Positions 16,025 through 25,473 are shown, counted from the stretch's first letter. The stretch is DNA of 54,487 bases from Phycisphaerales bacterium (GCA_020353195.1 CP070691.1:574067-628553); one strand, 5' to 3'. The notes: generated by a model not told the origin, from the sequence alone. Numbers and translations are program-made.

Positions 16025-16858
16025 ATGACGAATCGAACCAGACACTGGCTTTACCGCGCGGGCACGGTGTGCCTCGCTGCGGCCATGACTACGTCGCTGC
16101 CGGGCGGCGAGCCGCCCGGCGAGGAAAGCGAGCAGGACCGAACGCGCCCTTCGGCCGAGCAGTCCGCGGATGACGACCGTGGACCCGCCGACGTCCGCGA
16201 CCCGGACCAGCCGACGCCCCCACGCGATCGTAGCCGACCGGGCCGGGGGCGAGCAGGAGGGCGGGGCGAGCGCCGGCTCGGGCGGGCCGAGCATTTCTCC
16301 GATCAGCTGGGCGAGGAGGAACGCCAACGCGTGCTCGACTTTCTCGACGGACATTTCCCGGAAGCGGCAAGGGAGTACTACCTCCAGTTGGAGCAGAACC
16401 CTCGCCTGGCAGAACGGAAGGTGCACCGCCTCATGCCCGAGATGCTGCGGCTCATGCGGTCGTACGATCAGGATCCGCTTGAGTTATTCAACCTGCGAGT
16501 CGAAGAGTTCAAAAACGAACTTGGCATGCGCAAGATCATGCGCCTCTATCGGCGCGATGGGCCGCGCCGAGAGGAGCTTCGACGTGAACTGCGCGGGCAC
16601 CTGGAGCACGCGTTCGACGTCCGACAAAGCATCGGTCGGATGGAGATCGAGCGTCTGGAACGGGGGATCGCCCGGCTGCGCGAACGGCTCGAGCGCGACG
16701 CGAAGGATCGGGAGCAGATCATCGAGCGGGACCTGGAGCGCCGGCTTGCCCCCCGCGGGCCCGGGATGATGCGACCTAGGGGTCCGGGTGGGGCCACGGC
16801 ACCGGCCGAGCGCCCGGAAGATGCTCCCGGCGATCCGGACGAGTTCCTTGGCCCGTAG
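16025..16858 (+). CDS. Exported Arg/Glu-rich coiled-coil protein in the ECF sigma operon
   Basis: The protein has 277 residues from ATG 16025 with a GGAGA site. A short signal-like segment (about 9-25, TVCLAAAMTTSL) is followed by a disordered Arg/Pro/Asp-rich stretch. A long charged helical part (about 90-245) follows, with coiled-coil character and many Arg-Glu pairs such as RMEIERLERGIARLRERLER. The tail is Pro/Gly-rich. I do not recognise the family. The layout recalls small periplasmic helical sensors such as CpxP/Spy, but without their LTxxQ signature. As third gene of the sigma-anti-sigma operon it could be a sensor or a target. Confidence 0.6.
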   Translation: MTNRTRHWLYRAGTVCLAAAMTTSLPGGEPPGEESEQDRTRPSAEQSADDDRGPADVRDPDQPTPPRDRSRPGRGRAGGRGERRLGRAEHFSDQLGEEERQRVLDFLDGHFPEAAREYYLQLEQNPRLAERKVHRLMPEMLRLMRSYDQDPLELFNLRVEEFKNELGMRKIMRLYRRDGPRREELRRELRGHLEHAFDVRQSIGRMEIERLERGIARLRERLERDAKDREQIIERDLERRLAPRGPGMMRPRGPGGATAPAERPEDAPGDPDEFLGP

Positions 16859-16986
16859 GTGGACCCCGCCTGCAAATCCGCCGGAACACGCGTGCTCCGG
16901 GCGCGTGCGGCACCTTGCTGCAATGCCGGGGATCCCGGTAGGCTGGTCCCGCGCGCGGGAACAAGCGGCGAATCGCGCCTACCGCT

Positions 16987-18033
16987 TCAGAGAGACTCTC
17001 CGGCCGGCTGAATCGGAATCGAGCGGATCCCCACCCGAATCGACTCGGTGGCGTCGAAGATGCTGATCAGCCTGATCTCATAGGCCCGGCCGGAGGCGCC
17101 CGTAATCCCGACCGACTCGCCCACCCGCCAATTCCTGATCTTGTGAACCCGTCGCCTTCCGCGATAAATGGATACGTCGGCGTCGGGGCCGGGATCCGTG
17201 TCCAGCACCCGCACGCGAACACCGTCGAGCAGCATCGCGACATCCGAGAACCGCTCGTCCTCGCGGCTTACGATGGCTGTAGTGAGGAACCCGTCCTTGC
17301 CCTGTGCAGACGTGTCCGCCTCCAGGGCGGCAGCCGCCGCCGTCTCTACGGCCGCCGGCTTGGTCTTCACGGCCGGTTTGCCCGGCGCCGGCGCCGTTGG
17401 GCGCGCATCGGCCGCCGCCGGGGCGGGCGCGGCGGGCAACCGCGCATCGGCGCGGGGCGCGGCCGGCTCATCCTCAGTGGCCGCCGCTGCGGCGTGATCG
17501 GGCCTGCCCGGCCCGGCTTCAGCGGTCGACTCGGGCTCATCGTCACCAGCAGGCCTTTGCGCGCCGGCGAGGCGCTTCCAGTCCACGCCGACGGTCTGGA
17601 GTGACCGCTCGCCGTAGCGCTGCCACGCATTCTTGCTGGCCGCCACCCGGTCCGCGTGTTCGCGTTCCAGTTTCTGAATGCCTGCCAATGCTGCCGAGTC
17701 GGACGGGCGGATCAGCAACGAACGAATGTAGCACTGCCACGCGAGGTCATACTGCCCACGTTGCTCGAAATCGCGGGCGGCTCCCACCCATCCCTGGGCC
17801 GCCAGCGGCGCAACGCGGTCCAGGGCGCTGCGAACCTTCCCGCTGTTGGGGTTGGCCCGCGCAGCCGCACAGTAGATCACATAGGCTTGGTGATAGTCGC
17901 CGGACGCCTCTGCCCGTTCGGCCTGGGAGAGGACCGCCGGCGAGACGCACCCGCCGCCCGCAATCGCCAGGGCGACCGGCCCCACGCACCACGCGCGAAA
18001 CAGACGTTCACATACTCGTGACCTGCCCTCCAT
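16987..18033 (-). CDS. TPR-containing lipoprotein
   Basis: The protein has 348 residues from ATG 18033. It has a lipoprotein signal with Cys29 (AIAGGGC). Two to three degenerate TPR-like helix pairs lie at about 35-125 (GDYHQAYVIYCAAARANPNS, then RGQYDLAWQCYIRSLLIRPS). They are followed by a long Ala/Pro-rich linker (about 155-250) and a C-terminal beta-rich module with GRRRVHKIRNWRVGESV, which might be a small SH3-like or FHA-like sheet domain. It is likely an envelope scaffold protein. Function unknown. A longer reading starting at 18216 would place the lipobox 90 residues from the start and is unlikely. Confidence 0.65.
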   Translation of the reverse strand: MEGRSRVCERLFRAWCVGPVALAIAGGGCVSPAVLSQAERAEASGDYHQAYVIYCAAARANPNSGKVRSALDRVAPLAAQGWVGAARDFEQRGQYDLAWQCYIRSLLIRPSDSAALAGIQKLEREHADRVAASKNAWQRYGERSLQTVGVDWKRLAGAQRPAGDDEPESTAEAGPGRPDHAAAAATEDEPAAPRADARLPAAPAPAAADARPTAPAPGKPAVKTKPAAVETAAAAALEADTSAQGKDGFLTTAIVSREDERFSDVAMLLDGVRVRVLDTDPGPDADVSIYRGRRRVHKIRNWRVGESVGITGASGRAYEIRLISIFDATESIRVGIRSIPIQPAGESL

Positions 18034-18322
18034 TTGGTGACCCCACAAAGCCCGGTTGGGTTCCCCAGTGTCCTCCAGCCGGATGTAGAGTGTAGCGTGC
18101 CCCCCGGAGAAGGCCAGCCCGATTGACCCGAAGCCCCTCTTGGCGTTAAAAAGGACAGTGAGGATCATCGGCAGTCCCGTACAACACGTTGAGCAACAAG
18201 CTGGGACAGGCCGCACCGCAGGGCTGCAACGCGCGTTTCGGCCCGTCGTGGGGCCGACGGGAACGCCGATCTCGCAGGAACCGGGTCATAGGCCTCCGAA
18301 GAATCGGGGCTTCTGGGCAATC

Positions 18323-19756
18323 ATGTTTGACGCTCTGACAGAACGACTCGGCGACGTCTTTCGCGGCTTGCGAGGGCGAGGCCGGATCACCGAGGAGAAC
18401 GTCGCTCAGGCCATGCGGACCATTCGCACCGCATTGCTCGAGGCGGACGTCCACGTCGAGGTCGCCCGTCAGTTCTGCGACGAGGTCCGAAAAAAGGCCA
18501 TCGGGCAAGAGATCATCAGGACGTTGAAACCGGACCAGCTCATGTGGAAGATCGTCCACGATGAGCTGGTGGCGCTGATGGGCCCGGTCGACCCGCGAAT
18601 CCCGTTCGCCACTCCGGGTCCGACCGTCCTGTTGCTCGCGGGGTTGCAGGGGTCAGGAAAGACCACGACCTGCGGCAAACTGGCGACACTCATCCTCAAG
18701 CGGGCCAAGCGCCCGCTGCTGGTGGCAGCCGACCTGAAGCGACCGGCCGCCATCGACCAGTTGGAGGTTGTCGGCGCGCAGGTCGGCGTCCCTGTCTACA
18801 CCGAGCGCGGGCACCTCAACGCCGTCAAGGTGTGCCGCAACGGGGTTTTCGAGGCCCGCAAGACCGACCGCGACGTGGTCATCCTCGACACAGCAGGGCG
18901 GCTGGCCATCGACGAGGAGATGATGGCCGAGGTCGCCAAGATCGCCTCGACGTCCACACCCCATCAGATCTATCTCGTCCTTGACGCGATGACCGGCCAG
19001 GATGCCGTCGCGACCGCCAAAGCCTTCAACGAGCGCCTCGAGCTGGACGGGTTGATCCTGACGAAGTTCGACAGCGACACCCGCGGTGGGGCGGCACTGT
19101 CGGCCAAGCGCATCAGCGGCAAGCCGATCAAGTTCATCGGCGTCGGCGAGAAGCTCGACGCCCTGGAGCCCTTTCACCCGGAGCGGATCGCCGGGCGCAT
19201 CCTCGGCGCCGGCGACATGCTGTCCCTGGTCGAGAAAGCCCAGGAGCAATACGACGCTCAGGAGGCGGCCAAGCTCGAGAAGAAAATGGCCAAGGGACAG
19301 ATGACCCTGGACGACTTCCTGGGCCACCTGCGCAAGATCCAGAACATGGGCTCCATGCGCGAGATGATCAAGAAGATCCCCGGGCTCAGCGACCAGATCC
19401 CCGACACCGATGTCGACGAGGGGGAGATGAAGCGCTTCGAAGCCATCATCCTGTCGATGACCCCAAAGGAGCGGGCAAAGCCGAGCCTTATCGACCATTC
19501 GCGGCGGCGGCGCATCGCCCGGGGCAGCGGCACCGAGCCGCAGGACGTCAACGGGCTGGTCAAGGCCTTTGGGCAGATGCGCGACGCCATGAAGCTGATG
19601 GCCGGCAGATCCCTCGTCGATCGGATGAAGATGGGAAGTCGCCTGACGCAGGTGATGGCGGGCGGCGGTTTCGTCAAACAGAAGGGCAGCACCACCGCCA
19701 GACGCCGACAGCTTTCCAAGAAAGACCGCCGGAAGATCCGCAAACGGCGGCGGTAA
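18323..19756 (+). CDS. ffh: Signal recognition particle protein Ffh (SRP54)
   Basis: The protein has 477 residues from ATG 18323. The N domain has the conserved ALLEADVHVEVAR segment. The G domain has G1 GLQGSGKTT (107-115), DTAGR (189-193) and TKFD (247-250), all intact. The M domain (about 310-460) has GxGDMLSLVEKA, the Met-rich MGSMREMIKKIPG and the RNA-binding SRRRRIARGSG. Ffh with the SRP RNA targets nascent membrane proteins to FtsY. The very basic tail (KKDRRKIRKRRR) is longer than usual. I did not find the SRP RNA gene nearby. Confidence 0.98.
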   Translation: MFDALTERLGDVFRGLRGRGRITEENVAQAMRTIRTALLEADVHVEVARQFCDEVRKKAIGQEIIRTLKPDQLMWKIVHDELVALMGPVDPRIPFATPGPTVLLLAGLQGSGKTTTCGKLATLILKRAKRPLLVAADLKRPAAIDQLEVVGAQVGVPVYTERGHLNAVKVCRNGVFEARKTDRDVVILDTAGRLAIDEEMMAEVAKIASTSTPHQIYLVLDAMTGQDAVATAKAFNERLELDGLILTKFDSDTRGGAALSAKRISGKPIKFIGVGEKLDALEPFHPERIAGRILGAGDMLSLVEKAQEQYDAQEAAKLEKKMAKGQMTLDDFLGHLRKIQNMGSMREMIKKIPGLSDQIPDTDVDEGEMKRFEAIILSMTPKERAKPSLIDHSRRRRIARGSGTEPQDVNGLVKAFGQMRDAMKLMAGRSLVDRMKMGSRLTQVMAGGGFVKQKGSTTARRRQLSKKDRRKIRKRRR

Positions 19757-19912
19757 TGCGGTCTCGTCAGAAGAGTGGCGGCTGTCGCTGACCGTCATCG
19801 CCGACGGCCGACGCTGTCATCAAGTCGAGGCCCCTCGCGCGGCAACCGACGGTCGCAGAACCCGTCAAACGCAGATGTCGTCTCAGTCGTGAACCGGCAG
19901 GTTGGCGCAGCC

Positions 19913-20596
19913 ATGGCAAGAACTCGGACCCGACGCGAGACCCTCCAACAGCGCAAAGACCGGGCCGGGAAAATCCTCGCCAAGCTGGTGCGGGTCCATG
20001 GCCGACCGTCCACCGCCCTCAAACACAAGAACGCTTTGCAGTTGCTGATTGCGACGATTCTCTCCGCCCAATCAACCGATGAGACCATCAACCAGGTCAC
20101 GCCGGCGTTGTTCAGAAGGTACCCTGACGCCGAGTCCTTGGCTCACGCCACGACCCGCGAGTTGGAGGGCGCCATCCGGCAGTCGGGATTCTTCCGGGCG
20201 AAAGCCAGGGCCATTCAGGGCGCGACGCGCATGATCCTCGAGCGCTTTGGCGGCGAGGTCCCATCGACCATGGACGAACTCGTCGCGCTGCCGGGCGTCG
20301 GCCGGAAAACCGCCAACGTGGTCCTCGGCACGTGGTTCAAGAAGAATGAAGGCGTTGTGGTCGACACACACGTCGGACGGCTCGCGGAGCGAATGGCGCT
20401 GGCGTGGACGGCAAGGAACGCGAAGGACGCGGTCGCCATCGAGAAGGACCTCATGCAGATCGTTCCCCGACGAAGCTGGACCGACTTCGCCCATGTCATG
20501 GTCCGGCACGGACGAGAGACGTGCAAGGCCCGGAAACCGGCCTGCGACGCCTGCCCGGTGGCCAATCTCTGTCCCTCGGCGGGAACGCCCGCCTGA
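19913..20596 (+). CDS. nth: Endonuclease III (DNA glycosylase/AP lyase)
   Basis: The protein has 227 residues from ATG 19913. The helix-hairpin-helix LPGVGRKTANVV holds catalytic Lys132, and the catalytic Asp151 is in VVDTHVGR. The 4Fe-4S cluster ligands Cys204, Cys211, Cys214 and Cys220 keep the C-x6-C-x2-C-x5-C spacing. The enzyme removes oxidised pyrimidines from DNA and nicks at abasic sites. It lies 156 bases after ffh. An N-terminal basic extension (RTRTRRETLQQRKDR) adds about 15 residues relative to the E. coli enzyme. Confidence 0.97.
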   Translation: MARTRTRRETLQQRKDRAGKILAKLVRVHGRPSTALKHKNALQLLIATILSAQSTDETINQVTPALFRRYPDAESLAHATTRELEGAIRQSGFFRAKARAIQGATRMILERFGGEVPSTMDELVALPGVGRKTANVVLGTWFKKNEGVVVDTHVGRLAERMALAWTARNAKDAVAIEKDLMQIVPRRSWTDFAHVMVRHGRETCKARKPACDACPVANLCPSAGTPA

Positions 20597-20731
20597 GGAC
20601 ACTTGTGGCGAGAGCCCGATTGCCCCAAGCGGATCGACGGCGGGATCGACTGCAACCGGCCGACGGCGAGCGGGTAAGAGTTCAGACGCGTGCACCCGCC
20701 TCAGGCGGCCGCCGACCATACCGGAAGAGGC

Positions 20732-20760
20732 TTGACAGCCGCGCGCGTGTGCGGTAGCGT
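20732..20760 (+). promoter_or_regulatory. Promoter of the rpmF-plsX-fabH-fabD operon
   Basis: A perfect TTGACA (20732-20737), a 17-base spacer of nearly pure G and C, and TAGCGT (20755-20760). The leader of about 98 bases ends in the TTGGAGCC site of rpmF. Confidence 0.65.
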
Positions 20761-20864
20761 GGAGGCATTGCCTGGAGTCTCGTTCCCCGGGCGGCGCTGA
20801 CGGTATGTGCGCGGGGCCCGCGCCACGCACCGTTGAGGTTCGCCCAGTTTTTTTGGAGCCGCCG

Positions 20865-21050
20865 ATGGTTCCCGTCAAGAAGAAGTCCAAGTGCCGTACG
20901 CGGACCCGCAGGGCGCACCACGCGTTGCGATCGTCGAACACGACGGCGTGCCCAAAGTGCAACGCAGCGAAGCTCCCGCACGCTGCGTGTGACAACTGCG
21001 GATACGTCAGCGGCCACGTTTCCCTGCCCATCAAGGAGGCCGAGGCGTAA
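20865..21050 (+). CDS. rpmF: 50S ribosomal protein L32
   Basis: This 61-residue protein starts MVPVKKKSK, the typical L32 start. It has the zinc ribbon Cys29-x2-Cys32 and Cys42-x2-Cys45. L32 is a small basic protein of the large ribosomal subunit. The stop TAA overlaps the plsX start by one base (TAATG), so the two are translationally coupled, the same rpmF-plsX pairing seen in many bacteria, where it ties membrane lipid synthesis to ribosome production. Confidence 0.97.
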   Translation: MVPVKKKSKCRTRTRRAHHALRSSNTTACPKCNAAKLPHAACDNCGYVSGHVSLPIKEAEA

Positions 21051-22051
21051 TGCCGGCTCGGATTGGTCTGGACGCCATGGGCGGAGACCAGGCTCCGCAC
21101 GCCATTGTCTCCGGCGCCGTTCAAGCGCTGTCTGACGCTGATGACGTCGAGGTGGTTCTGGTCGGCGACGAGTCGCGCGTCAAGGCGGAGCTTGACGCCA
21201 TTGACGGGCTCACAGCCACCGATCGCGTGCGCATCGTGCACGCGTCGCAGGTTGTCCCGATGGGACAGGCTCCGCTGGACGCCCTCCGCCAGAACAAGGA
21301 CTCGTCCATCGTCCGGGTCGCCGAACTGGCGGCCGACGGCCAGGTCGACGCCGTGATCAGCGCGGGAAACACCGGCGCGTTCGCCGCGGCAGCCCAGTTG
21401 AAGATGCGCCCGCTGCGGTGCATCAGCCGCCCGGGCATCGCCGTGGCGATCCCGTCGTTCCACGGCCCGGTCGTCCTGTGCGACTGCGGGGCCAACATCC
21501 AGGCGAAACCGCATCAGCTGCACGAATACGCGGTCATGTCCACGTTGTACGCGGAACGGGTGCTGGGAGTCGTATCTCCCCGCGTCGGGCTGTTGTCGGT
21601 CGGCGGGGAAAGCCAGAAAGGCACCGAGCTGGTCAAACAGACCCATGCGCTGCTCCATGGAGACGCCAACCTCGAGTTCGTCGGCAACGTGGAAGGGCAG
21701 GATCTGTTCTCCAACGTCTGCCAGGTCGCGGTCTGTGACGGGTTCGTGGGGAACATCCTCCTGAAGCTGGTCGAGGGACTCGCGGAGAGCCTGTTCCCGA
21801 CCATCTCGCGGGAGTTCGAAGACGAGGATCCGCAGGCCAGGGAACGGTTCGACTCCGCTCTGAAGAGGGTCTGGTCGCGCCACGACTTCAGCGAGTATGG
21901 CGGGGCGCCGTTGCTCGGCGTCAACGGCGTGTGTATCATCTGCCACGGGCGCAGCGGTGAGCGAGCCATCCGCAACGCCGTTCGGGCGGCGGCGAAGTTC
22001 CTGTCGCATAACTTCAACGAGGCCATCGTCGAGCGACTCGGCGACAAATAG
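21050..22051 (+). CDS. plsX: Phosphate acyltransferase PlsX
   Basis: The protein has 333 residues with family blocks IGLDAMGGDQAP at the N-terminus, SAGNTGAF, DCGAN, and CDGFVGNILLK. PlsX makes acyl phosphate from acyl-ACP, which PlsY then uses to acylate glycerol-3-phosphate in phospholipid synthesis. It is a peripheral membrane enzyme. The C-terminus has the usual GGAPLLGVNGVCIICHGRS. The gene is coupled to rpmF and followed nine bases later by fabH. Confidence 0.98.
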   Translation: MPARIGLDAMGGDQAPHAIVSGAVQALSDADDVEVVLVGDESRVKAELDAIDGLTATDRVRIVHASQVVPMGQAPLDALRQNKDSSIVRVAELAADGQVDAVISAGNTGAFAAAAQLKMRPLRCISRPGIAVAIPSFHGPVVLCDCGANIQAKPHQLHEYAVMSTLYAERVLGVVSPRVGLLSVGGESQKGTELVKQTHALLHGDANLEFVGNVEGQDLFSNVCQVAVCDGFVGNILLKLVEGLAESLFPTISREFEDEDPQARERFDSALKRVWSRHDFSEYGGAPLLGVNGVCIICHGRSGERAIRNAVRAAAKFLSHNFNEAIVERLGDK

Positions 22052-22060
22052 GATGTACAC

Positions 22061-23053
22061 ATGAGCCGACCGCTGCCGGTCATGATTCGGGGGACCGGTT
22101 CATATATTCCCGAGGAAGTCCTGACCAACGACTTCTTCGCCGCCTACCTCGACACGTCCGACGAGTGGATCCGCCCGCGAACGGGGATCCGCGAGCGACG
22201 GCGGGCGGGCGAGCACGAATCCACGTTGACCATGTCCAAAGAAGCCGGCCAACGGGCGCTCGCCGATGCCGGCATCGAGGCCCGTGACCTGGACATGATC
22301 ATCGTCGCCACCGTCACGCCGGAGACACCGCTGCCCTCAACCGCGTGCTGGCTGCAAGCCGAAATGGGGCTGGACGATATCCCCGCCTTCGACATCGTGG
22401 CCGCCTGCACGGGTTTCGTGTACGGCCTGGTCACCGCCGCTTCGCTGATCGACAGCAACGGATACGACAACGTCCTGGTGGTCGGCGCCGAGACCCTCAC
22501 CCGCATCACCGACTACCAGGACCGGGCCACCTGCATCCTCTTCGGCGATGCGGCCGGCGCTGCGGTCGTCTCCCGCTCATCCGACCCCTCGCGCCAGATC
22601 CTCTACCACAACCTCGGCGCCCGGGGCAAAGACGCCAAAGCCGTCTGGATACCGGCGGGGGGCAGTAAGGAGCCGCCGTCGGAGAGAACCGTGGCCGAAG
22701 GCCTCCACTACATGAGGATGCAGGGGAGTAACCTGTTCAAGGCCGCCGTGGCCAAGATGGATGAACTGGTCACCGAGGCGCTCGAGGCCACCGGTGTGAA
22801 AGCCCAGGACATCAAGATGGTGATCCCGCACCAGTCGAATCTGCGGATCATGGAGTCGGCTCGAAAGAGAATGGGCCTGCCCGTCGAGAAGCTGGGTGTG
22901 AACATCGACCGTTTCGGCAACACGTCCGCGGCTTCGATCCCCCTGGTGTTGGACGAGGCACGGCGCGAGGGACGACTCTCGCAGGGCGACCTGGTGATGC
23001 TATTGGGTTTCGGCGGCGGGCTGACCTGGGTCGTGACTCTGCTGCGGTTGTGA
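22061..23053 (+). CDS. fabH: Beta-ketoacyl-ACP synthase III
   Basis: This 330-residue enzyme has its triad in place: Cys116 (VAACTGFVYG), His257 (IPHQSN) and Asn287 (FGNTSAAS). FabH condenses acetyl-CoA or another acyl-CoA with malonyl-ACP to start fatty acid synthesis. The C-terminal GFGGGLTWV is typical. It sits between plsX and fabD. Confidence 0.98.
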   Translation: MSRPLPVMIRGTGSYIPEEVLTNDFFAAYLDTSDEWIRPRTGIRERRRAGEHESTLTMSKEAGQRALADAGIEARDLDMIIVATVTPETPLPSTACWLQAEMGLDDIPAFDIVAACTGFVYGLVTAASLIDSNGYDNVLVVGAETLTRITDYQDRATCILFGDAAGAAVVSRSSDPSRQILYHNLGARGKDAKAVWIPAGGSKEPPSERTVAEGLHYMRMQGSNLFKAAVAKMDELVTEALEATGVKAQDIKMVIPHQSNLRIMESARKRMGLPVEKLGVNIDRFGNTSAASIPLVLDEARREGRLSQGDLVMLLGFGGGLTWVVTLLRL

Positions 23054-23113
23054 GAATGAGCCGACCCGGGGCCTCTGTGACGGGAACAGAGGCTGCCTCT
23101 GGAGCAATTCAGC

Positions 23114-24052
23114 ATGACCGGACAGGCCATCCTCTTCCCGGGGCAGGGCTCGCAGAGCGTGGGCATGGGGCGCGAGGCGGCCGCCGCCAGTCGCGCAGCG
23201 GCTGGCGTCTTCCGTCGCGCGGACGACGTACTGGGATTCGGGCTCTCGCAGATCTGCTTTGAAGGTCCTGCCGACAAACTCGAGTGCACCGACATCCAGC
23301 AGCCCGCGATTTTCGTGACCAGCGCCGCGCTTTGGCAAGCCATGCGGGAGAACGGGGCGTCGGTCGAGGATTTCTCGGCCGCCGCGGGCCTGAGCCTCGG
23401 TGAATACACGGCCCTGTACGTCGCCGGCGCAGTGAGCTTCGACGACGGGCTGAGACTGGTTCATCGCCGCGGGCAACTGATGCAGCAGGCCTCCGACGCC
23501 AACCCCAGCGGAATGGTGTCCCTGATCGGGGCAGACGAAGAGACCGCCCGCACGCTGTGCGAAAGGGCTTCGCAGGGCGAGGTCCTCGCACCGGCGAATT
23601 TCAATTGCCCGGGGCAGATTGTGATATCCGGGGCCCGCGGGGCGTGCGGCAGGGCCCTTGAATTGGCCGAGCAGTGTGGGTGCCGGGCCGCCGCGCTGAA
23701 GGTCGCCGGGGCGTTTCACTCCGCGTTGATGGCCTCGGCCGCCGACGGGTTGGCGACGGCGCTGACGACCACGACCATCAATCCGCCGCGCATCCCGGTG
23801 CTGGCCAATGTTGATGCCGGACCCCATGGAGACCCGGATGCGATTCGGGACGCCCTGGTGCGTCAGCTGACCCACCCGGTCCTGTGGCAACGATCCATGG
23901 AGCGACTGATCCGTGACGGGTTCACCCGGTTCGTTGAGGTGGGAGCGGGGCGCGTCTTGAAGGGTCTGATGCGGAAGATCGACCGCAGGGCACAGGTCGT
24001 GAACATGGCCACGCCGGGCGACCTGGCTGCGTGGCCGTCGTCGCCGGGCTAG
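23114..24052 (+). CDS. fabD: Malonyl-CoA:ACP transacylase
   Basis: The protein has 312 residues with the FPGQGSQ start. The catalytic Ser94 is in GLSLGEYTAL and His202 in AGAFHSALM. FabD loads malonate onto ACP. It is the last gene of the rpmF-plsX-fabH-fabD run; the next fab gene follows after 284 bases and has its own promoter. Confidence 0.97.
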   Translation: MTGQAILFPGQGSQSVGMGREAAAASRAAAGVFRRADDVLGFGLSQICFEGPADKLECTDIQQPAIFVTSAALWQAMRENGASVEDFSAAAGLSLGEYTALYVAGAVSFDDGLRLVHRRGQLMQQASDANPSGMVSLIGADEETARTLCERASQGEVLAPANFNCPGQIVISGARGACGRALELAEQCGCRAAALKVAGAFHSALMASAADGLATALTTTTINPPRIPVLANVDAGPHGDPDAIRDALVRQLTHPVLWQRSMERLIRDGFTRFVEVGAGRVLKGLMRKIDRRAQVVNMATPGDLAAWPSSPG

Positions 24053-24273
24053 GCAGGCCCGCAGCCAATGCCTCCGATGTGCGGGGCCGGCTTGCCAGCC
24101 GGTCTTCTGGAACGCGCAAAAGCGATTCGAGCCACCGAAGGCGGAGGAAGCCGGTTCCGGGCCACTTCCGTCACGGGTCCCCGACGTGGGGATTCGGCGT
24201 TGTCGCCGCTCGGGCTTGCATCCGCCGCTGCGACCGCCAACCGGGCCCGGGGCGATGAGGACTGGTCCCTCCC

Positions 24274-24302
24274 TTACGGTCCGGGGTGCTATGGGCTAGA
24301 AT
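24274..24302 (+). promoter_or_regulatory. Promoter of fabG
   Basis: TTACGG (24274-24279), a 17-base spacer and TAGAAT (24297-24302), directly followed by CCCGGCGG. The acpP promoter has the same -10 box and a near-identical downstream sequence. Confidence 0.6.
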
Positions 24303-24336
24303 CCCGGCGGATGACAGATGACCACGGGAAGGACGG

Positions 24337-25083
24337 ATGACGATGGAACTGCAAGGCAAAACAGCGATCGTTACGGGGGCGGCCCGGGGCATCGGCCGGG
24401 CCATCTGCGTGGAACTCGCTGGCCGCGGCGCGAGCATCGTGGCAGTGGACATTCTGGCCGATCCGCTCAAGTCGATGGTCTCAGAGCTGCAGGACTCCCG
24501 CGTACGGGCCGTCGACAAGATCGTGGACGTCAGTGACGGTGGGGCCATGCGCCAGCTCGGCGAGAACGTCGTCGGGGAGTTCGGCGGCATCGACGTCATG
24601 GTGAACAACGCGGGCATCACCCGCGATACTCTCCTGTTGTCGATGGACGACGACCAGTGGGAGCAGGTGATCCGCATCAACCTGCGGGGCGTGTACCTGG
24701 GCACACAGATGGCCGCCAAGGCCATGCTGCGGGCCCGATCGGGGCGGATCATCAACATCGCCAGCGTCTCCGGGATCATGGGCAATGCCGGCCAGGCCAA
24801 TTACGCCGCCAGCAAGGCCGGTGTCATCGGTCTGACGAAATCCGCCGCGAAGGAGATGGGCAAACGCGGCATCACGTGCAACGCGGTCGCGCCGGGCTTC
24901 ATCGCCACCGACATGACAGACGTGCTGCCGGACAAGGTGAAGGACACGGTCAGACCGTTGATCGCCCTGCAGCGGTTCGGTCAGCCGGAGGAAGTCGCTG
25001 CCGTCGTAGCGTTTCTGGCCGGCCCGGCCGCCTCGTACATTACCGGGCAGGTGATCCAGGTGGATGGCGGATTGCGAACGTAG
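24337..25083 (+). CDS. fabG: 3-oxoacyl-ACP reductase
   Basis: This 248-residue short-chain dehydrogenase has the NADPH motif TGAARGIG (13-20), NNAG, and the catalytic Ser143, Tyr156 and Lys160 (NYAASKAG). The C-terminal [11 protein letters not shown] is diagnostic for FabG. It reduces 3-oxoacyl-ACP in the elongation cycle. The ATG at 24337 follows GGAAGGACGG; a second ATG two codons on is equally possible. Confidence 0.96.
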   Translation: MTMELQGKTAIVTGAARGIGRAICVELAGRGASIVAVDILADPLKSMVSELQDSRVRAVDKIVDVSDGGAMRQLGENVVGEFGGIDVMVNNAGITRDTLLLSMDDDQWEQVIRINLRGVYLGTQMAAKAMLRARSGRIINIASVSGIMGNAGQANYAASKAGVIGLTKSAAKEMGKRGITCNAVAPGFIATDMTDVLPDKVKDTVRPLIALQRFGQPEEVAAVVAFLAGPAASYITGQVIQVDGGLRT

Positions 25084-25100
25084 ACGACCCTCCGGACCGG

Positions 25101-25129
25101 TTGCAAGGCGGGTTTGCAGAGACTAGAAT
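25101..25129 (+). promoter_or_regulatory. Promoter of acpP
   Basis: TTGCAA (25101-25106), a 17-base spacer and TAGAAT (25124-25129), followed by CCGGCG. The leader of about 55 bases ends in the strong ribosome site AGGAGGAG before GTG 25189. Confidence 0.65.
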
Positions 25130-25188
25130 CCGGCGTCTTTGCGGCAGGGTTCGCAAGAAGGCAAGAGTACAGTGCAGGAGGAGTGCTT

Positions 25189-25473
25189 GTGTCGATACCC
25201 TCAACCGAAGAAATCGAACAGAAAGTCATCTCGATCGTGGCGGAGCACCTCGCCCGGGACCCGTCGGAGATCACGCGGGAAACTTCGTTCGTCAACGACC
25301 TCAATGCCGACTCGCTCGACATCGTCGAAGTGGTGATGGACCTGGAAGAGGCGTACGACATGAACGTGCCGGACGAAGACGCCCAGAAGATCGGCACCAT
25401 CGGGGCCACGGTGGACTACGTCGAACAGCAGTTGGCCAAACGGGCTCAGGGCGCGTCCGCTTCCGGCAGCTGA
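25189..25473 (+). CDS. acpP: Acyl carrier protein
   Basis: The protein has 94 residues from GTG 25189, placed seven bases after AGGAGGAG; a GTG two codons earlier is too close to that site. Ser42 in NADSLDIVEVVM is the phosphopantetheine attachment site. Acidic helical sequence throughout is typical of ACP. The last 15 residues (KRAQGASASGS) are a short extra tail. It carries growing acyl chains for all Fab enzymes encoded around it. Confidence 0.97.
   Translation: MSIPSTEEIEQKVISIVAEHLARDPSEITRETSFVNDLNADSLDIVEVVMDLEEAYDMNVPDEDAQKIGTIGATVDYVEQQLAKRAQGASASGS

Noticed and set aside
18323..20596. SRP RNA near ffh
   Set aside because: I looked for a compact hairpin with a GGAA-type loop and the conserved SRP core near ffh and saw none on either strand.
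20072..22060. Minus-strand open frame of 662 codons opposite nth, rpmF and plsX
   Set aside because: It spans three certain genes with intact motifs on the other strand and has no recognisable sequence of its own.
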